64,000 bases of DNA from Flavobacterium praedii (GTDB lineage Bacteria > Bacteroidota > Bacteroidia > Flavobacteriales > Flavobacteriaceae), in NCBI RefSeq assembly GCF_026810365.1, contig NZ_CP113948.1, positions 1-64,000 of the forward strand. The letters run 5' to 3'. Positions 32,074 to 41,640 of the stretch are shown in pieces; position 1 is the stretch's first letter, and every line of letters starts with the position of its first letter. Made by a program: the position numbers and the translations under genes. A model generated the notes under the pieces. The model did not search any database. It saw nothing but the letters and a program-made list of their open reading frames with translations, and was not told the origin of the DNA.

Positions 32074-32607
32074 CTAAATTTTATCTAATATATAAAGAAT
32101 TCTGTTATCTACACTATCTTTTGGTACCTCAATTAGTGAATAACCATAATTTGTATAGGTATTTGTAAGGTATTCGTGAATTTTTTTGGCTTGTTCAAAG
32201 CTCTCATAACGCTCTTTGTCGCTTACATAAATTTCCTCCCATGGCGGAAGTATAAATATTTTAGTATACACATTTTCGCGACAAGCGTGATCAAAATGAT
32301 CTGGGAAGTCATCTCCAATATAATCAAGATACGCCACTACATCCGGAATACCGCGATCAATAAAAACCCATTGATGCGTTTCGTTTTGAGCATTATTATA
32401 CTGCTTAATTCTACCGTCAAGCAACATTTGACTAAATAATAAAGGATCTTCAAGAAACAATTGTTCAATACCTCTTCTTTGGGCTTCATGCGTGAGTTCA
32501 CGGGAAATTTCGGGATAACAACAATATCCCTTTTCGAGTAAACCTTTAATAATAGAACTTTTCCCCGTACCAGGGCCACCAATGATAACAATAATTTCTT
32601 TCTGCAC
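32074..32607 (-). CDS. AAA_28-type P-loop nucleotide kinase/ATPase
   Basis: 177 aa. Walker A IGGPGTGKSSIIKGLLEKG at the N-terminus, then CYPEISRELTHEA, a Walker-B-like WVFIDRGIPDVVAYLD and a lid-like PPWEEIYVSDKERYESFEQA. The shape of the AAA_28 family, whose members resemble kinases; substrate not known. Confidence 0.8.
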   Translation of the reverse strand: MQKEIIVIIGGPGTGKSSIIKGLLEKGYCCYPEISRELTHEAQRRGIEQLFLEDPLLFSQMLLDGRIKQYNNAQNETHQWVFIDRGIPDVVAYLDYIGDDFPDHFDHACRENVYTKIFILPPWEEIYVSDKERYESFEQAKKIHEYLTNTYTNYGYSLIEVPKDSVDNRILYILDKI

Positions 32608-32686
32608 TTTCTGTAATTAAGCGGCAAAAATACTCAAACTTATTGGTTTTTAAAAAGTTTATTCAACACTAATTAAAGGCAAATGA

Positions 32687-32817
32687 TCAGGAGCGAAAGA
32701 TTAGGCTTTTTTAGGAATTATAGTTCCTGCTGTCCACTATATTCCCGATTAACAAAAACTACGGCAAAAAAGCCTTGTTTTTCTAAATCGGGAGATGCCG
32801 CTCCCATCAGGGCTATA
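32687..32817. repeat. Palindromic intergenic repeat family, copy A
   Basis: Left end AGTTCCTGCTGTCCACTATAT and right end ATGCCGCTCCCATCAGGGCT match 55161-55254. Inside are inverted arms ATTCCCGATT (32741-32750)/AATCGGGA and AGGCTTTTTT (32703-32712)/AAAAAAGCCT (32766-32775). The family resembles dispersed repeats I know from Flavobacterium genomes. No ORF. Other parts of 32608-33151 show no gene I can support. Confidence 0.65.
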
Positions 32818-33151
32818 GAAGAAACATCCTGTATTTTTGGATACACTAATTAGATAAAGTATACAAAAATAGGAATTACGGCCTTTTATTTCAGAAAATT
32901 AAATTCAAAATGCTATCCCATTTTTCTAAAAGTAATGCCGATTTATTATCCGTTTTTTGTCCAGTCGAGAACAACCATGATTCAGCAGTTTATCTTGATC
33001 GCGCTCCACTTCAATGATATTGAGCAAAAAAAAATTGCATCTAGGTATAACAAAGTCTAATGCGGAATCGGGTTTTATCTTAAATTTATAAACATTTTGC
33101 CCAACTAGACAACTTTAAAAGCTGTTTATTGAAGCTTAATCAATCGACATT

Positions 33152-33203
33152 TATTCTAAAATCTAAATTCCTAAATCTAAAATCTAAAATCTAAAATCTA
33201 AAC
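33152..33203. repeat. Degenerate heptamer microsatellite
   Basis: Tandem AAATCTA-type units (CTAAAATCTAAATTCCTAAA and then four perfect AAATCTA-spaced copies) just upstream of the -7 box at 33206. It replaces a normal -33 region and may vary in length between strains. Confidence 0.6.
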
Positions 33204-33205
33204 CG

Positions 33206-33213
33206 TATCTTTG
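33206..33213 (+). promoter_or_regulatory. Promoter -7 box of the DUF493-DUF4290-murA genes
   Basis: TATCTTTG, a perfect TAnnTTTG match, 22 bases before the ATG at 33236. The -33 region is made of the heptamer repeat. Confidence 0.65.
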
Positions 33214-33235
33214 CGTTTATTTTTTAATTTAAAAA

Positions 33236-33532
33236 ATGGAAGACAATAAAGAAAAAGAGATCGCAGCCTTTTATGAAAGATTAAAAGTCGAGTTAGACCT
33301 TAGTAATTCTTGGCCTGCAGAATATTTGTTTAAATTTATAGTTCCTACAACCGAACAAAATATACTAAAAGTAGAAAGTGCTTTCGATTGTATGGGAGCC
33401 GTAATTAAAACAACAAAATCCAAAACAGGAAAATTTACCAGTATTTCGGTAGATTTAACCGTAAAAGATTCACAAGAAATAATCGATAAGTACCAAGAAT
33501 TATCAATAATAGAAGGTATAGTTTCCTTATAA
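33236..33532 (+). CDS. DUF493 family protein (YbeD-like)
   Basis: 98 aa. Small alpha/beta fold: WPAEYLFKFIVPTTEQNILK, then FTSISVDLTVKDSQEIIDKY. YbeD-like proteins are ACT-like in fold and of unclear function. Translated with the DUF4290 gene (2-base gap). Confidence 0.8.
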   Translation: MEDNKEKEIAAFYERLKVELDLSNSWPAEYLFKFIVPTTEQNILKVESAFDCMGAVIKTTKSKTGKFTSISVDLTVKDSQEIIDKYQELSIIEGIVSL

Positions 33533-33534
33533 TT

Positions 33535-34242
33535 ATGATCGAAAAATATAAAAAAGAAAACGCGAATGATGTGGTTTTCAATCTAGAATACAATTCGGAA
33601 AGAGAACATCTAATCATTCCTGAGTATGGTCGTCATTTGCAAAAATTGATTGAGCAAGCCACTAAAATTGAAGATGAAGTAGAACGTAATAAAGCGGCTA
33701 AATACATCATTCAAGTTATGGGAAGTTTGAATCCTCATTTGCGGGATGTACCTGATTTTCAGCATAAACTATGGGATCAGCTTTTTATCATGTCTGATTT
33801 TAAGTTAATTGCCAATTCTCCATATCCTATCCCTTCCAGAGAAGTATTACAACTCAAACCTGATGTTTTAAAATATCCCCAAAATTTCCCTAAATATAGG
33901 TTTTATGGAAACAATATAAAGTACATGATCGATGTGGCTAATAAATGGGAAGAAGGTGAAATGAAAAATGCATTGGTTAAAGTAATTGCCAATCACATGA
34001 AAAAATCCTATTTGAGTTGGAACAAAGACACTGTAAAAGATGATGTGATTTTTGAACATCTTTATGAACTGTCAGATGGGAAGTTGAATTTATTGCAGAG
34101 TTCAGAGGAATTATTAAACACCACCGATTTATTGCGAACCAATAAAAGAGTCTCAAATAAAATTTCTCCTGTTGGGCAACCAAAAATCCAAAGCAATAAG
34201 AATAATAAAACAGGTAAACCAAAACCTTTTCAAAAAAAGTAA
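33535..34242 (+). CDS. DUF4290 family protein
   Basis: 235 aa, typical of Flavobacteriia: LEYNSEREHLIIPEYGRHLQ near the start, RNKAAKYIIQVMGSLNPHLR and YGNNIKYMIDVANKWEEGEM later. C-terminal 45 residues are basic and disordered. Function unknown; conserved order with DUF493 and murA. Confidence 0.85.
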   Translation: MIEKYKKENANDVVFNLEYNSEREHLIIPEYGRHLQKLIEQATKIEDEVERNKAAKYIIQVMGSLNPHLRDVPDFQHKLWDQLFIMSDFKLIANSPYPIPSREVLQLKPDVLKYPQNFPKYRFYGNNIKYMIDVANKWEEGEMKNALVKVIANHMKKSYLSWNKDTVKDDVIFEHLYELSDGKLNLLQSSEELLNTTDLLRTNKRVSNKISPVGQPKIQSNKNNKTGKPKPFQKK

Positions 34243-34345
34243 ATAAATTAAAGAGAAACTAAGACGCTTAGAAATGAAGCTGAAAAGCTTAAAAAAAAAC
34301 TTAAAGTCAAGGAAACTTAGAATCTCAGAAACTTAAAACAAAAAC

Positions 34346-35662
34346 ATGGAAGTTTTCAAAATAGTAGGGGGAGTTCCTCTTAAAGGAGAAGTAATACCTC
34401 AAGGTGCTAAAAATGAAGCATTACAAATTTTATGTGCTGTTCTTTTGACACCCGAAAAAATAACAATCAACAATATCCCAGATATTATTGATATTAATAA
34501 ATTGATTACTCTTTTGGGTAATTTAGGAGTTAAAATTGAAAAAATCGGACAAGGATCCTATACTTTTCAATCCGATGAGATTAATGTAGGATACCTAGAA
34601 ACAGAAGCCTTCAAGAAAGAAGGAGGTTCACTTCGTGGTTCCATTATGATTGTTGGCCCACTTTTGGCACGTTTCGGAAAAGGATATATCCCTAAACCAG
34701 GAGGAGACAAAATTGGACGCCGTAGATTGGATACCCATTTTGAAGGGTTCATCAATTTAGGAGCCAAATTTAGATACAATAGAGAAGACCATTTTTATGG
34801 AGTAGAAGCTCCAGATGGACTTGTGGGTGCTGATATGTTATTAGACGAAGCTTCAGTAACGGGTACGGCTAATATTGTAATGGCTGCGGTTTTGGCCAAA
34901 GGTAAAACAACTGTTTACAATGCAGCCTGTGAACCTTATTTACAACAACTTTGTAAAATGCTGAACTCCATGGGTGCCAAAATTACTGGCGTGGGTTCTA
35001 ATTTATTAACAATTGAAGGAGTAGAATATCTTGGAGGATGCGAACACAGAATACTTCCAGATATGATTGAAATTGGTTCTTGGATTGGTCTTGCTGCTAT
35101 GACAAGAAGCGAAATTACCATTAAAGATGTGAGTTGGGAAAACCTTGGGGTAATTCCAAACACCTTTAGAAAATTAGGAATCACTCTTGAAAAAAGAGGC
35201 GATGATATTTTTATCCCTGAACACAAAAACGGGTATGAAGTTAAAACCGATATTGATGGTTCAATCCTAACAATTTCCGATGCTCCTTGGCCAGGTTTTA
35301 CTCCCGATTTATTGAGTATTATTTTGGTTGTAGCTACTCAAGCTAAAGGAGATGTTTTGATTCACCAAAAAATGTTCGAAAGCCGTTTGTTCTTTGTAGA
35401 TAAATTAATAGATATGGGAGCAAAGATCATGTTGTGTGATCCTCATAGAGCAGTAGTTATTGGACACGATTTTAAATCGGTACTAAAAGCAACAACCATG
35501 TCTTCCCCAGATATTCGTGCCGGAATTTCATTATTGATTGCTGCACTTACCGGAAAAGGAACCAGCATCATTCAAAATATTGAACAAATAGATCGTGGAT
35601 ATGAACGAATAGATGAGCGATTAAGAGCTATCGGTGCACAAATCGTTAGAGAAAAACAATAA
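34346..35662 (+). CDS. murA: UDP-N-acetylglucosamine 1-carboxyvinyltransferase
   Basis: 438 aa. First committed step of peptidoglycan synthesis, transferring enolpyruvate from PEP. EPSP-synthase fold: PLKGEVIPQGAKNEALQILC (about 10-30, includes the conserved Lys/Asn), RGSIMIVGPLLARFG (about 100), and DIRAGISLLIAAL (about 395). The usual active-site Cys loop position reads KPGGDKIGRR, with Asp where many enzymes have Cys, a known fosfomycin-tolerant variant. Confidence 0.95.
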   Translation: MEVFKIVGGVPLKGEVIPQGAKNEALQILCAVLLTPEKITINNIPDIIDINKLITLLGNLGVKIEKIGQGSYTFQSDEINVGYLETEAFKKEGGSLRGSIMIVGPLLARFGKGYIPKPGGDKIGRRRLDTHFEGFINLGAKFRYNREDHFYGVEAPDGLVGADMLLDEASVTGTANIVMAAVLAKGKTTVYNAACEPYLQQLCKMLNSMGAKITGVGSNLLTIEGVEYLGGCEHRILPDMIEIGSWIGLAAMTRSEITIKDVSWENLGVIPNTFRKLGITLEKRGDDIFIPEHKNGYEVKTDIDGSILTISDAPWPGFTPDLLSIILVVATQAKGDVLIHQKMFESRLFFVDKLIDMGAKIMLCDPHRAVVIGHDFKSVLKATTMSSPDIRAGISLLIAALTGKGTSIIQNIEQIDRGYERIDERLRAIGAQIVREKQ

Positions 35663-35677
35663 TAAAAATCAATTTTT

Positions 35678-35734
35678 AAAATCGCTTAAATGAATTTCAT
35701 TTTCTTTCGAAAAGAGTTTGTTTAAGCGATTTTT
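35678..35734 (+). terminator. Terminator after murA
   Basis: Perfect 13-bp arms AAAATCGCTTAAA (35678-35690) and TTTAAGCGATTTT (35721-35733) with a 30-base loop and a short T run. Confidence 0.7.
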
Positions 35735-35755
35735 AGCATATTAAATAATAATCTG

Positions 35756-36628
35756 ATGGATAAAACAAATGAACAAAAAGCAATAAAGGCGACCTATTTT
35801 AGTATCGTAGGGAATACTTCATTGGCTATAATAAAAGGCTTGGCTGGTTTTTTTGGAAATTCGTATGCATTAGTTGCTGACGCAATTGAATCAACTACCG
35901 ATATTTTTGCTTCATTGTTGGTTTTGTTTGGTATAAAATACTCCAACCGACCCGCTGATGAGAATCATCCTTATGGACATGGTAGAGCCGAACCATTGAT
36001 CACTTTTTTAGTTGTTGGTTTTTTAATAACATCGGCTACTATTATTGGGTATGAAAGTATTATAAATATTCAAACATCACATGATTTGCCTAAATCATGG
36101 ACGTTATACGTACTTGGTGCTATTATTATTTGGAAAGAGTATTCTTTTCGATTGGTTATGAAAAGAAGCAAAGAAACCAATAGTTCTTCTCTCAAAGCCG
36201 ATGCTTGGCATCATCGAAGTGATGCTTTAACTTCGATAGCGGCATTTGTCGGAATTTCTATTGCATTATTTTTTGGAAAAGGATATGAATCTGCTGATGA
36301 CTGGGCCGCTTTGTTCGCCTCTTTTTTCATATTGTATAATAGTTACCTCATTTTTAGACCTGCACTTGGTGAAATAATGGATGAACATTTATATGATGAT
36401 TTGGTCGAAGAAATTAGGCAAGTCTCTCATCAAGTTGAAGGAGTTATTGATACCGAAAAATGTTTTATTAGAAAAGCTGGAATGAAATATCATGTAGATT
36501 TACATGCGAGAGTAAGTGGAAAAATCTCGGTGATAGAAGGTCATGATATTTCGCATAGACTCAAAGATACGTTGCGAGAAGAAATACCAGAATTAGGCCA
36601 CGTATTAATCCATATTGAACCTAATTAA
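35756..36628 (+). CDS. Cation diffusion facilitator transporter
   Basis: 290 aa. Six hydrophobic segments of the CDF family in the first 205 residues, with metal-binding pairs DAIESTTD and HRSDALTS and DENHPYGHGRAEPL between; a cytoplasmic C-terminal domain (about 210-290, HVDLHARVSGKIS). Exports Zn, Fe or similar divalent metals; the ion cannot be set from sequence. Has its own terminator. Confidence 0.9.
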   Translation: MDKTNEQKAIKATYFSIVGNTSLAIIKGLAGFFGNSYALVADAIESTTDIFASLLVLFGIKYSNRPADENHPYGHGRAEPLITFLVVGFLITSATIIGYESIINIQTSHDLPKSWTLYVLGAIIIWKEYSFRLVMKRSKETNSSSLKADAWHHRSDALTSIAAFVGISIALFFGKGYESADDWAALFASFFILYNSYLIFRPALGEIMDEHLYDDLVEEIRQVSHQVEGVIDTEKCFIRKAGMKYHVDLHARVSGKISVIEGHDISHRLKDTLREEIPELGHVLIHIEPN

Positions 36629-36640
36629 ATATTTTTAAAT

Positions 36641-36679
36641 AAAAAACCCAATACGATTTATAAAAGTATTGGTTTTTTT
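36641..36679. terminator. Bidirectional terminator between CDF and DUF5686 genes
   Basis: CCCAATAC (36647-36654) pairs with GTATTGG (36666-36672), flanked by A run on the left and T run on the right, so it can act for both convergent genes. Confidence 0.75.
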
Positions 36680-36699
36680 ATTGCTTTTAACCTAGATTT

Positions 36700-39165
36700 C
36701 TAATTCAGAAATTTAATTCCAACAATTATCCCGTCTTTTTGAAATCCTTTTTGATAGGAACGAATATAATCCAGACGGAATAGTTTGAATTTTCCAAAAC
36801 CAAGATTGTCGAGGCCTACTCCATATTCAGCGTAAGGGTTTCTATTCGGTATTGCGAGTATGTGATATCCCAAAACCAAATTTGATTTAAGTAAATTTAA
36901 TAATGGAATTTTATTCATAATATACCCTTTGTCATTGTGCTCTGAATGCAATTCAAAATAACTGTCATTTGTACTATTGGTATAATAAGGCATTAAATTA
37001 AATACATTCAGATAGCTTTCAGACATTCCAATATAGGTTTGGTTTCCGTTAAAATGTTTATAATCTACAAATGATATTTGATAAGCATTAAAGAATTTAC
37101 CTCCTTTGGTATTCAAAGATAAAATTCCTTTGTTTCCTAACGTTATTTCATACGATACTTTGACCTTTAAATGATTGTATTCATATTTTTTTTCACTTCC
37201 CGCCAATCCTTTTTCAAAACCCAATGTTAGTACAGGGAAATTGCCGTTTGAAAAATCAAATTTTCCATCTGGACGTGTGATATATTCTTGATCAAAATTA
37301 AATCTAGCTTCTACTTTAGCTTTTATTAAATTATATTTTTCAAAAGCAGCTGTTGTATAATCATTTGGAGCCCAAGGATTATTAGAAGTGTAAAGCTTAT
37401 CTTTTTGTAAAAAAGTATAATCGGTAGTATTAAACAAAGGTTTGTTTTCTAAATAGTCAACTTTGGCTTTTAAGAAAATTCCATTGGTGATTTCTCGTTG
37501 GTATAAAAAAGAGATGTAATTATTTTCGTAAATCTTCATCAAATTTTCTTTAAAAAACAAAGTAGTAACGGAGTTTAAGAGTTCTTTTATTGGCTTTTCT
37601 TCATTGAATTGCATTACTCGATTTCCTCCGGATATTTGAATTTCACTTTTGTTGATGTTGTTAAATTTATGAATAAAACTTCCCGTTGATCTAAATTTAT
37701 TTTCAGAAAATCCGTAGTCAAAATCAGCTCCAAAGCGAGTGTATTTTCCATTCTCACGGTCGTTTTTGGTATATGATAATCCCGATGTGATTTTCCAACC
37801 TTGCACTGTATTGTAATTGATGCCAGTTAGTATACCATCATATTTGGCTGACCATTTTTTGAAAGAGTTTTTATAGGAATAACCAGTGATTGGATCGGAT
37901 ATATGGAATCTATTGTGTTTTTTATCAATGGAGTCCTGATAGACCTGTGACTTTTTCTTGGTTTGTAAGCTGTCTTTTTTGACGTAATCCGTGCTTTCTT
38001 CTATCGTTAAAGGAATGGGCCGAATCGTATTCCAATACGTATCCTCTTTTTTATTGGCATTTTCTTCAAAAGTTAAGACTTCTTTTGTAAACGTTTTTTT
38101 GGTAAAAGTTGGATCGAATTCGAAATTGGAAAAGACATATGTAAATCTACCCGAAATATTAATACTTAGCATTCCAAAAGTAAAATCGATTGTTTGTGTG
38201 TTTTTGACCCATATTTTTGTAACCGAATTGTAGCTGAAATTTTGTTTCAAAGTCAATAAGTTCAAAGCAGGATTTTGCATTTGTTCCCCTTTGATGTTGA
38301 CATCAACTGCGTAAATAGCCCAACTATCATCGACTATATAAATGTAGCCTTCCATGACAGGTTCAGAAGGCCTTTTTGGGGTAATTTTTATTTTGTTGAT
38401 TTGTTGGTTGTTTTCATTATAAAAGGAACCTTCCAACTTGTATTTATAGTAATTAAAAGCATTGTCGGCAACAGGGCAAACTACATTGACATCAAAAGGT
38501 AAATAATTATCATAGAAATCAAAATTGGCCGAAGCGGCATTGTTGAAACTAAATCCGCTATCATTGCCACTTACCTTAGAAGCAATAATAGTTTCTTTCA
38601 TTTTGTCCGGTTTCTGAAATGTAATTTTAGATACAGTTTCTGATAAATAAAGTATTCCACTTCGAGTAGAATCCAGTACTTCATCAAACATATCTAGTTT
38701 TTTGCCTAAAACCTTTTTGGGAGCATCCTTGATTCTAAAAATCCCTCGTGAATAAAAATCAGCTTTGTATTTGGCAGTTTTTTCGATATTTGTTTTTTTA
38801 CTAGCAATGGCGTTTTTTATAATTTGATTCGCAGGATTGTCCTTTGGATTAATCACTACTTCATGGAGCGAAAAACTTTCCTCTACCAATTTTACATCTA
38901 AATTATGTGGAAAAGTAACAATATCCAAAGTTGTTTTCTGTGTTTTAAAACCTAAAAATTGAAAAACTACGACGTGTTTGCCTGTTTTTTTGATGTTTAA
39001 ATCGTAATAACCTTGTTCGTTAGAAGTTGTTCCATTATAAGTATTCTCTTCGTAAATGGTAACTGAAGGCAAAGGATTTCCTTTTTCGTCGGTTACTTTA
39101 CCTTTGATTTGGGCAAAACTAAAAAAGCTTGGAATTAAGAAAAGTAACAAAAAAGCGTTTTTCAT
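36700..39165 (-). CDS. DUF5686 outer-membrane protein with carboxypeptidase-like regulatory domain
   Basis: 821 aa. Signal peptide at 1-18 (LLLFLIPSFFSFAQ), a CarboxypepD_reg-like domain (about 20-100: GKVTDEKGNPLPSVTIYEEN, GYYDLNI) and a long DUF5686 portion with alternating beta strands to the C-terminus. Predicted outer-membrane barrel of Bacteroidota; substrate unknown. No SusD or TonB partner next to it. Confidence 0.8.
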   Translation of the reverse strand: MKNAFLLLFLIPSFFSFAQIKGKVTDEKGNPLPSVTIYEENTYNGTTSNEQGYYDLNIKKTGKHVVVFQFLGFKTQKTTLDIVTFPHNLDVKLVEESFSLHEVVINPKDNPANQIIKNAIASKKTNIEKTAKYKADFYSRGIFRIKDAPKKVLGKKLDMFDEVLDSTRSGILYLSETVSKITFQKPDKMKETIIASKVSGNDSGFSFNNAASANFDFYDNYLPFDVNVVCPVADNAFNYYKYKLEGSFYNENNQQINKIKITPKRPSEPVMEGYIYIVDDSWAIYAVDVNIKGEQMQNPALNLLTLKQNFSYNSVTKIWVKNTQTIDFTFGMLSINISGRFTYVFSNFEFDPTFTKKTFTKEVLTFEENANKKEDTYWNTIRPIPLTIEESTDYVKKDSLQTKKKSQVYQDSIDKKHNRFHISDPITGYSYKNSFKKWSAKYDGILTGINYNTVQGWKITSGLSYTKNDRENGKYTRFGADFDYGFSENKFRSTGSFIHKFNNINKSEIQISGGNRVMQFNEEKPIKELLNSVTTLFFKENLMKIYENNYISFLYQREITNGIFLKAKVDYLENKPLFNTTDYTFLQKDKLYTSNNPWAPNDYTTAAFEKYNLIKAKVEARFNFDQEYITRPDGKFDFSNGNFPVLTLGFEKGLAGSEKKYEYNHLKVKVSYEITLGNKGILSLNTKGGKFFNAYQISFVDYKHFNGNQTYIGMSESYLNVFNLMPYYTNSTNDSYFELHSEHNDKGYIMNKIPLLNLLKSNLVLGYHILAIPNRNPYAEYGVGLDNLGFGKFKLFRLDYIRSYQKGFQKDGIIVGIKFLN

Positions 39166-39253
39166 AAGTTATAATTTTAATATTTGACGCTTTTTTGTAA
39201 GGTATGTTACATATAAAAATACTTGGTTTTGTATAAATTTATGATAATACTTA

Positions 39254-39667
39254 TCATAAAAAAGATTGAATTGCTAAATCATAACTTTTTAAACCAAAAC
39301 CTAGAATTACGCCTTTTGCATTTCCAGAAATATAGGATTGGTGTCTGAAACTCTCACGGGCATAAGTATTCGAAATGTGTACTTCGATTACAGGTGTAGT
39401 TATGGCTTTAATAGCATCACCTATTCCTATAGAAGTATGTGTGTAAGCGCCTGCATTAAGAATTATGCCATCGTAAGAAAAACCTAACTCTTGTATTTTA
39501 CCAATCAATTCTCCTTCGATATTGCTTTGGTAGTACGTTAATTCTATTTGTGGAAACTTGCATTTTAAAATTTCAAAATAATCTTCAAATGTTTGGTTTC
39601 CGTATACTTCGGGTTCTCTTTTTCCTAGTAAATTAAGATTTGGACCATTAAGGATGGCAATTTTCAT
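39254..39667 (-). CDS. aroQ: 3-dehydroquinate dehydratase, type II
   Basis: 137 aa from the inner ATG (MKIAILNGPNLNLLGKREPE). Type II motifs: NGPNLNLLGKREPEVYG, NAGAYTHTSIGIGDAI and EVHISNTYARESFRH. Third step of the shikimate pathway. An upstream in-frame start at 39700 would add 11 residues and is not favoured. Confidence 0.95.
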   Translation of the reverse strand: MKIAILNGPNLNLLGKREPEVYGNQTFEDYFEILKCKFPQIELTYYQSNIEGELIGKIQELGFSYDGIILNAGAYTHTSIGIGDAIKAITTPVIEVHISNTYARESFRHQSYISGNAKGVILGFGLKSYDLAIQSFL

Positions 39668-39946
39668 ATTTTTTTGTTTTTGTAAAAATAAATAAACCAA
39701 ATCTAATAGTGATAATCATTTGCATCAAAAAAGAATGCTTTTTTAAAATAAAACTGTTTTTATTTATTTTGTTAAGAAAAAACATCTTTTTTTAATTCTT
39801 GTTAATTTTATCTTTTGTTTTTAGATGTAAATATCTTATTTATAGTTATTTACTACTTTTTTTTTACGATTTAATTAAGGTTTAGTTAACTTTTTTTGAT
39901 TCGTATTTCGTACATTTACTAGAGTATTAACAAACAAAACAAAAAA

Positions 39947-40549
39947 ATGAAAAGAATTATTGTAGTATTAGTAACAGTATTTGCATTCGGTTTTGCAAAT
40001 GCTCAAGAATCGGGTTTGCCAAAAGCTACTTTTTCAAAAGGAGATATGTGGCTTGAGGGCGGAATAACTATAACGACAGGGGACAGTAGTGATGATTATT
40101 TTGCTATTACACCCAAATTTGGCTATTTTTTGGATCAAAAATGGGCCGTAGGAGGTGATTTTAATATCTCGTCGGTGTCATATTTACTGAATAGTAATAA
40201 TCTTGATAAATCAAATTCATATGGAATTGGGGTATTTGCAAGATATTATTTCTTGAATTTTGGTAATTTTAAAGCATACGGAGAAACAGGTTTGGGATAC
40301 AATCATACAAAGTTGGAATATTTGAATGGGACTTCTGATACAAATGATGGTATCAAAGCTAATATTGATTTGGGAATTAATTATTTTTTTACACAGAAAT
40401 GGGCGGCAACATTTACGTTAGCGGAGGTTTTAAGTTATAATAATGCGAAACCAGAAAATGGATCTAGTACTAGTGATTTGGTAGTCAATATAAATTTATT
40501 TAATAATATTTTCGCTCAACCCAAATTTGGACTATTATATAAATGGTGA
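39947..40549 (+). CDS. Outer-membrane beta-barrel protein (porin-like)
   Basis: 200 aa. Signal peptide at 1-20 (IVVLVTVFAFGFANAQ). Alternating strands with aromatic girdle residues (YFAITPKFGYFLDQKWAVGG, GIGVFARYYFLN) and a C-terminal residue pattern FGLLYKW typical of barrels. Eight-strand size. Followed by a terminator. Confidence 0.8.
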   Translation: MKRIIVVLVTVFAFGFANAQESGLPKATFSKGDMWLEGGITITTGDSSDDYFAITPKFGYFLDQKWAVGGDFNISSVSYLLNSNNLDKSNSYGIGVFARYYFLNFGNFKAYGETGLGYNHTKLEYLNGTSDTNDGIKANIDLGINYFFTQKWAATFTLAEVLSYNNAKPENGSSTSDLVVNINLFNNIFAQPKFGLLYKW

Positions 40550-40607
40550 TTCAAATTATATCCCATCCAATAAAAAAGATACAGGTTATTATATAAAATT
40601 AAATAGT

Positions 40608-40635
40608 AAACCTCCCAACTCGGGAGGTTTTTTTT
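40608..40635 (+). terminator. Terminator after the barrel gene
   Basis: AAACCTCCC (40608-40616), loop AACTC, GGGAGGTTT (40622-40630), and T run to 40635. Also shows that the reading frame extending left of xerD is not coding. Confidence 0.85.
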
Positions 40636-40664
40636 ATGCCAATAAAATTCATTACTTTGTATCT

Positions 40665-41561
40665 ATGAATTGGGAATTGTATCTAAAAAATTATCAGTCT
40701 TATCTTAAAATTGAAAGAGGTTTGTCAAAAAACACTATTGACAATTATACCTTTGACATCGATCGTTTGCGTTTGTTTTTGACTCAAAATGACATTCAGC
40801 GTTCTCCAATTACTATAAATGAAGAAATACTTCAACAATTTATATATGCTGTTTCCAAAGAAGTAAATCCAAGATCTCAAGCCAGAATAATTTCAGGATT
40901 AAAAAGTTTTTTTTCCTATTTAATTTTTGAAGATTATAGAAATGATAATCCTCTGGAATTAATTGAATCTCCAAAAACAGGACGAAAATTACCAGATACA
41001 TTGGCTATTGAGGAAATCGATGCATTAATTTTGGCAATTGATTTGAGTTCGAACGAAGGGGAACGTAATCGAGCTTTACTGGAAACGCTTTACGGCTGTG
41101 GACTTCGCGTTTCCGAATTGGTAACCTTAAAAATATCCGATTTGTTTTTTGAAGAAGGATTTATAAAGATAACAGGGAAAGGAAATAAACAACGTTTTGT
41201 TCCTGTTGGGGATTTGACCCAAAAATACATTGGTATTTACAAAAATGATGTCCGTGTTCATTTGAATATTCAAAAAGGATTTGAAGATACTTTATTTCTG
41301 AATCGCAGAGGAAGACAATTGACAAGAGCTATGATTTTTACAATCATTAAGGATTTGGCTGTAAAAATCAATTTAAATAAAAAGATTAGCCCACATACTT
41401 TTCGTCATTCTTTTGCAACTCATTTATTAGAAAATGGTGCCGATTTACGTTCGATTCAATTGATGCTTGGACACGAATCCATTACCACAACAGAAATTTA
41501 TGTCCATTTAGATCGTAAATTTTTAACAGAAGTGATAAATACCTTTCATCCTAGAAAGTGA
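40665..41561 (+). CDS. xerD: Tyrosine recombinase XerD
   Basis: 298 aa from ATG 40665 (MNWELYLKNYQ). N-terminal SAM-like domain and catalytic domain with GCGLRVSELVTLK (Arg), SPHTFRHSFATHLLENGADL (His-x-x-Arg) and LGHESITTTEIYVHLD (His, Tyr). Standard Xer length, unlike the provirus integrase. Resolves chromosome dimers at dif. A longer frame from 40527 crosses the terminator and is rejected. Confidence 0.9.
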   Translation: MNWELYLKNYQSYLKIERGLSKNTIDNYTFDIDRLRLFLTQNDIQRSPITINEEILQQFIYAVSKEVNPRSQARIISGLKSFFSYLIFEDYRNDNPLELIESPKTGRKLPDTLAIEEIDALILAIDLSSNEGERNRALLETLYGCGLRVSELVTLKISDLFFEEGFIKITGKGNKQRFVPVGDLTQKYIGIYKNDVRVHLNIQKGFEDTLFLNRRGRQLTRAMIFTIIKDLAVKINLNKKISPHTFRHSFATHLLENGADLRSIQLMLGHESITTTEIYVHLDRKFLTEVINTFHPRK

Positions 41562-41640
41562 TTTTGTAATAAATTGTTATTTTTGAAGGATATATATATA
41601 AGTTTCGATATTTTTGTTGTAAATAAGTAGTCCCTAAGAT

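Noticed and set aside
32900..33060. Short minus-strand frames ending in AESWLFSTGQ-like and similar peptides, as gene remnants.
   Set aside because: Stops in every frame and no recognisable family; counted as intergenic.
40527..40664. N-terminal extension of xerD.
   Set aside because: Crosses the terminator at 40608-40635 and lacks similarity to Xer proteins.
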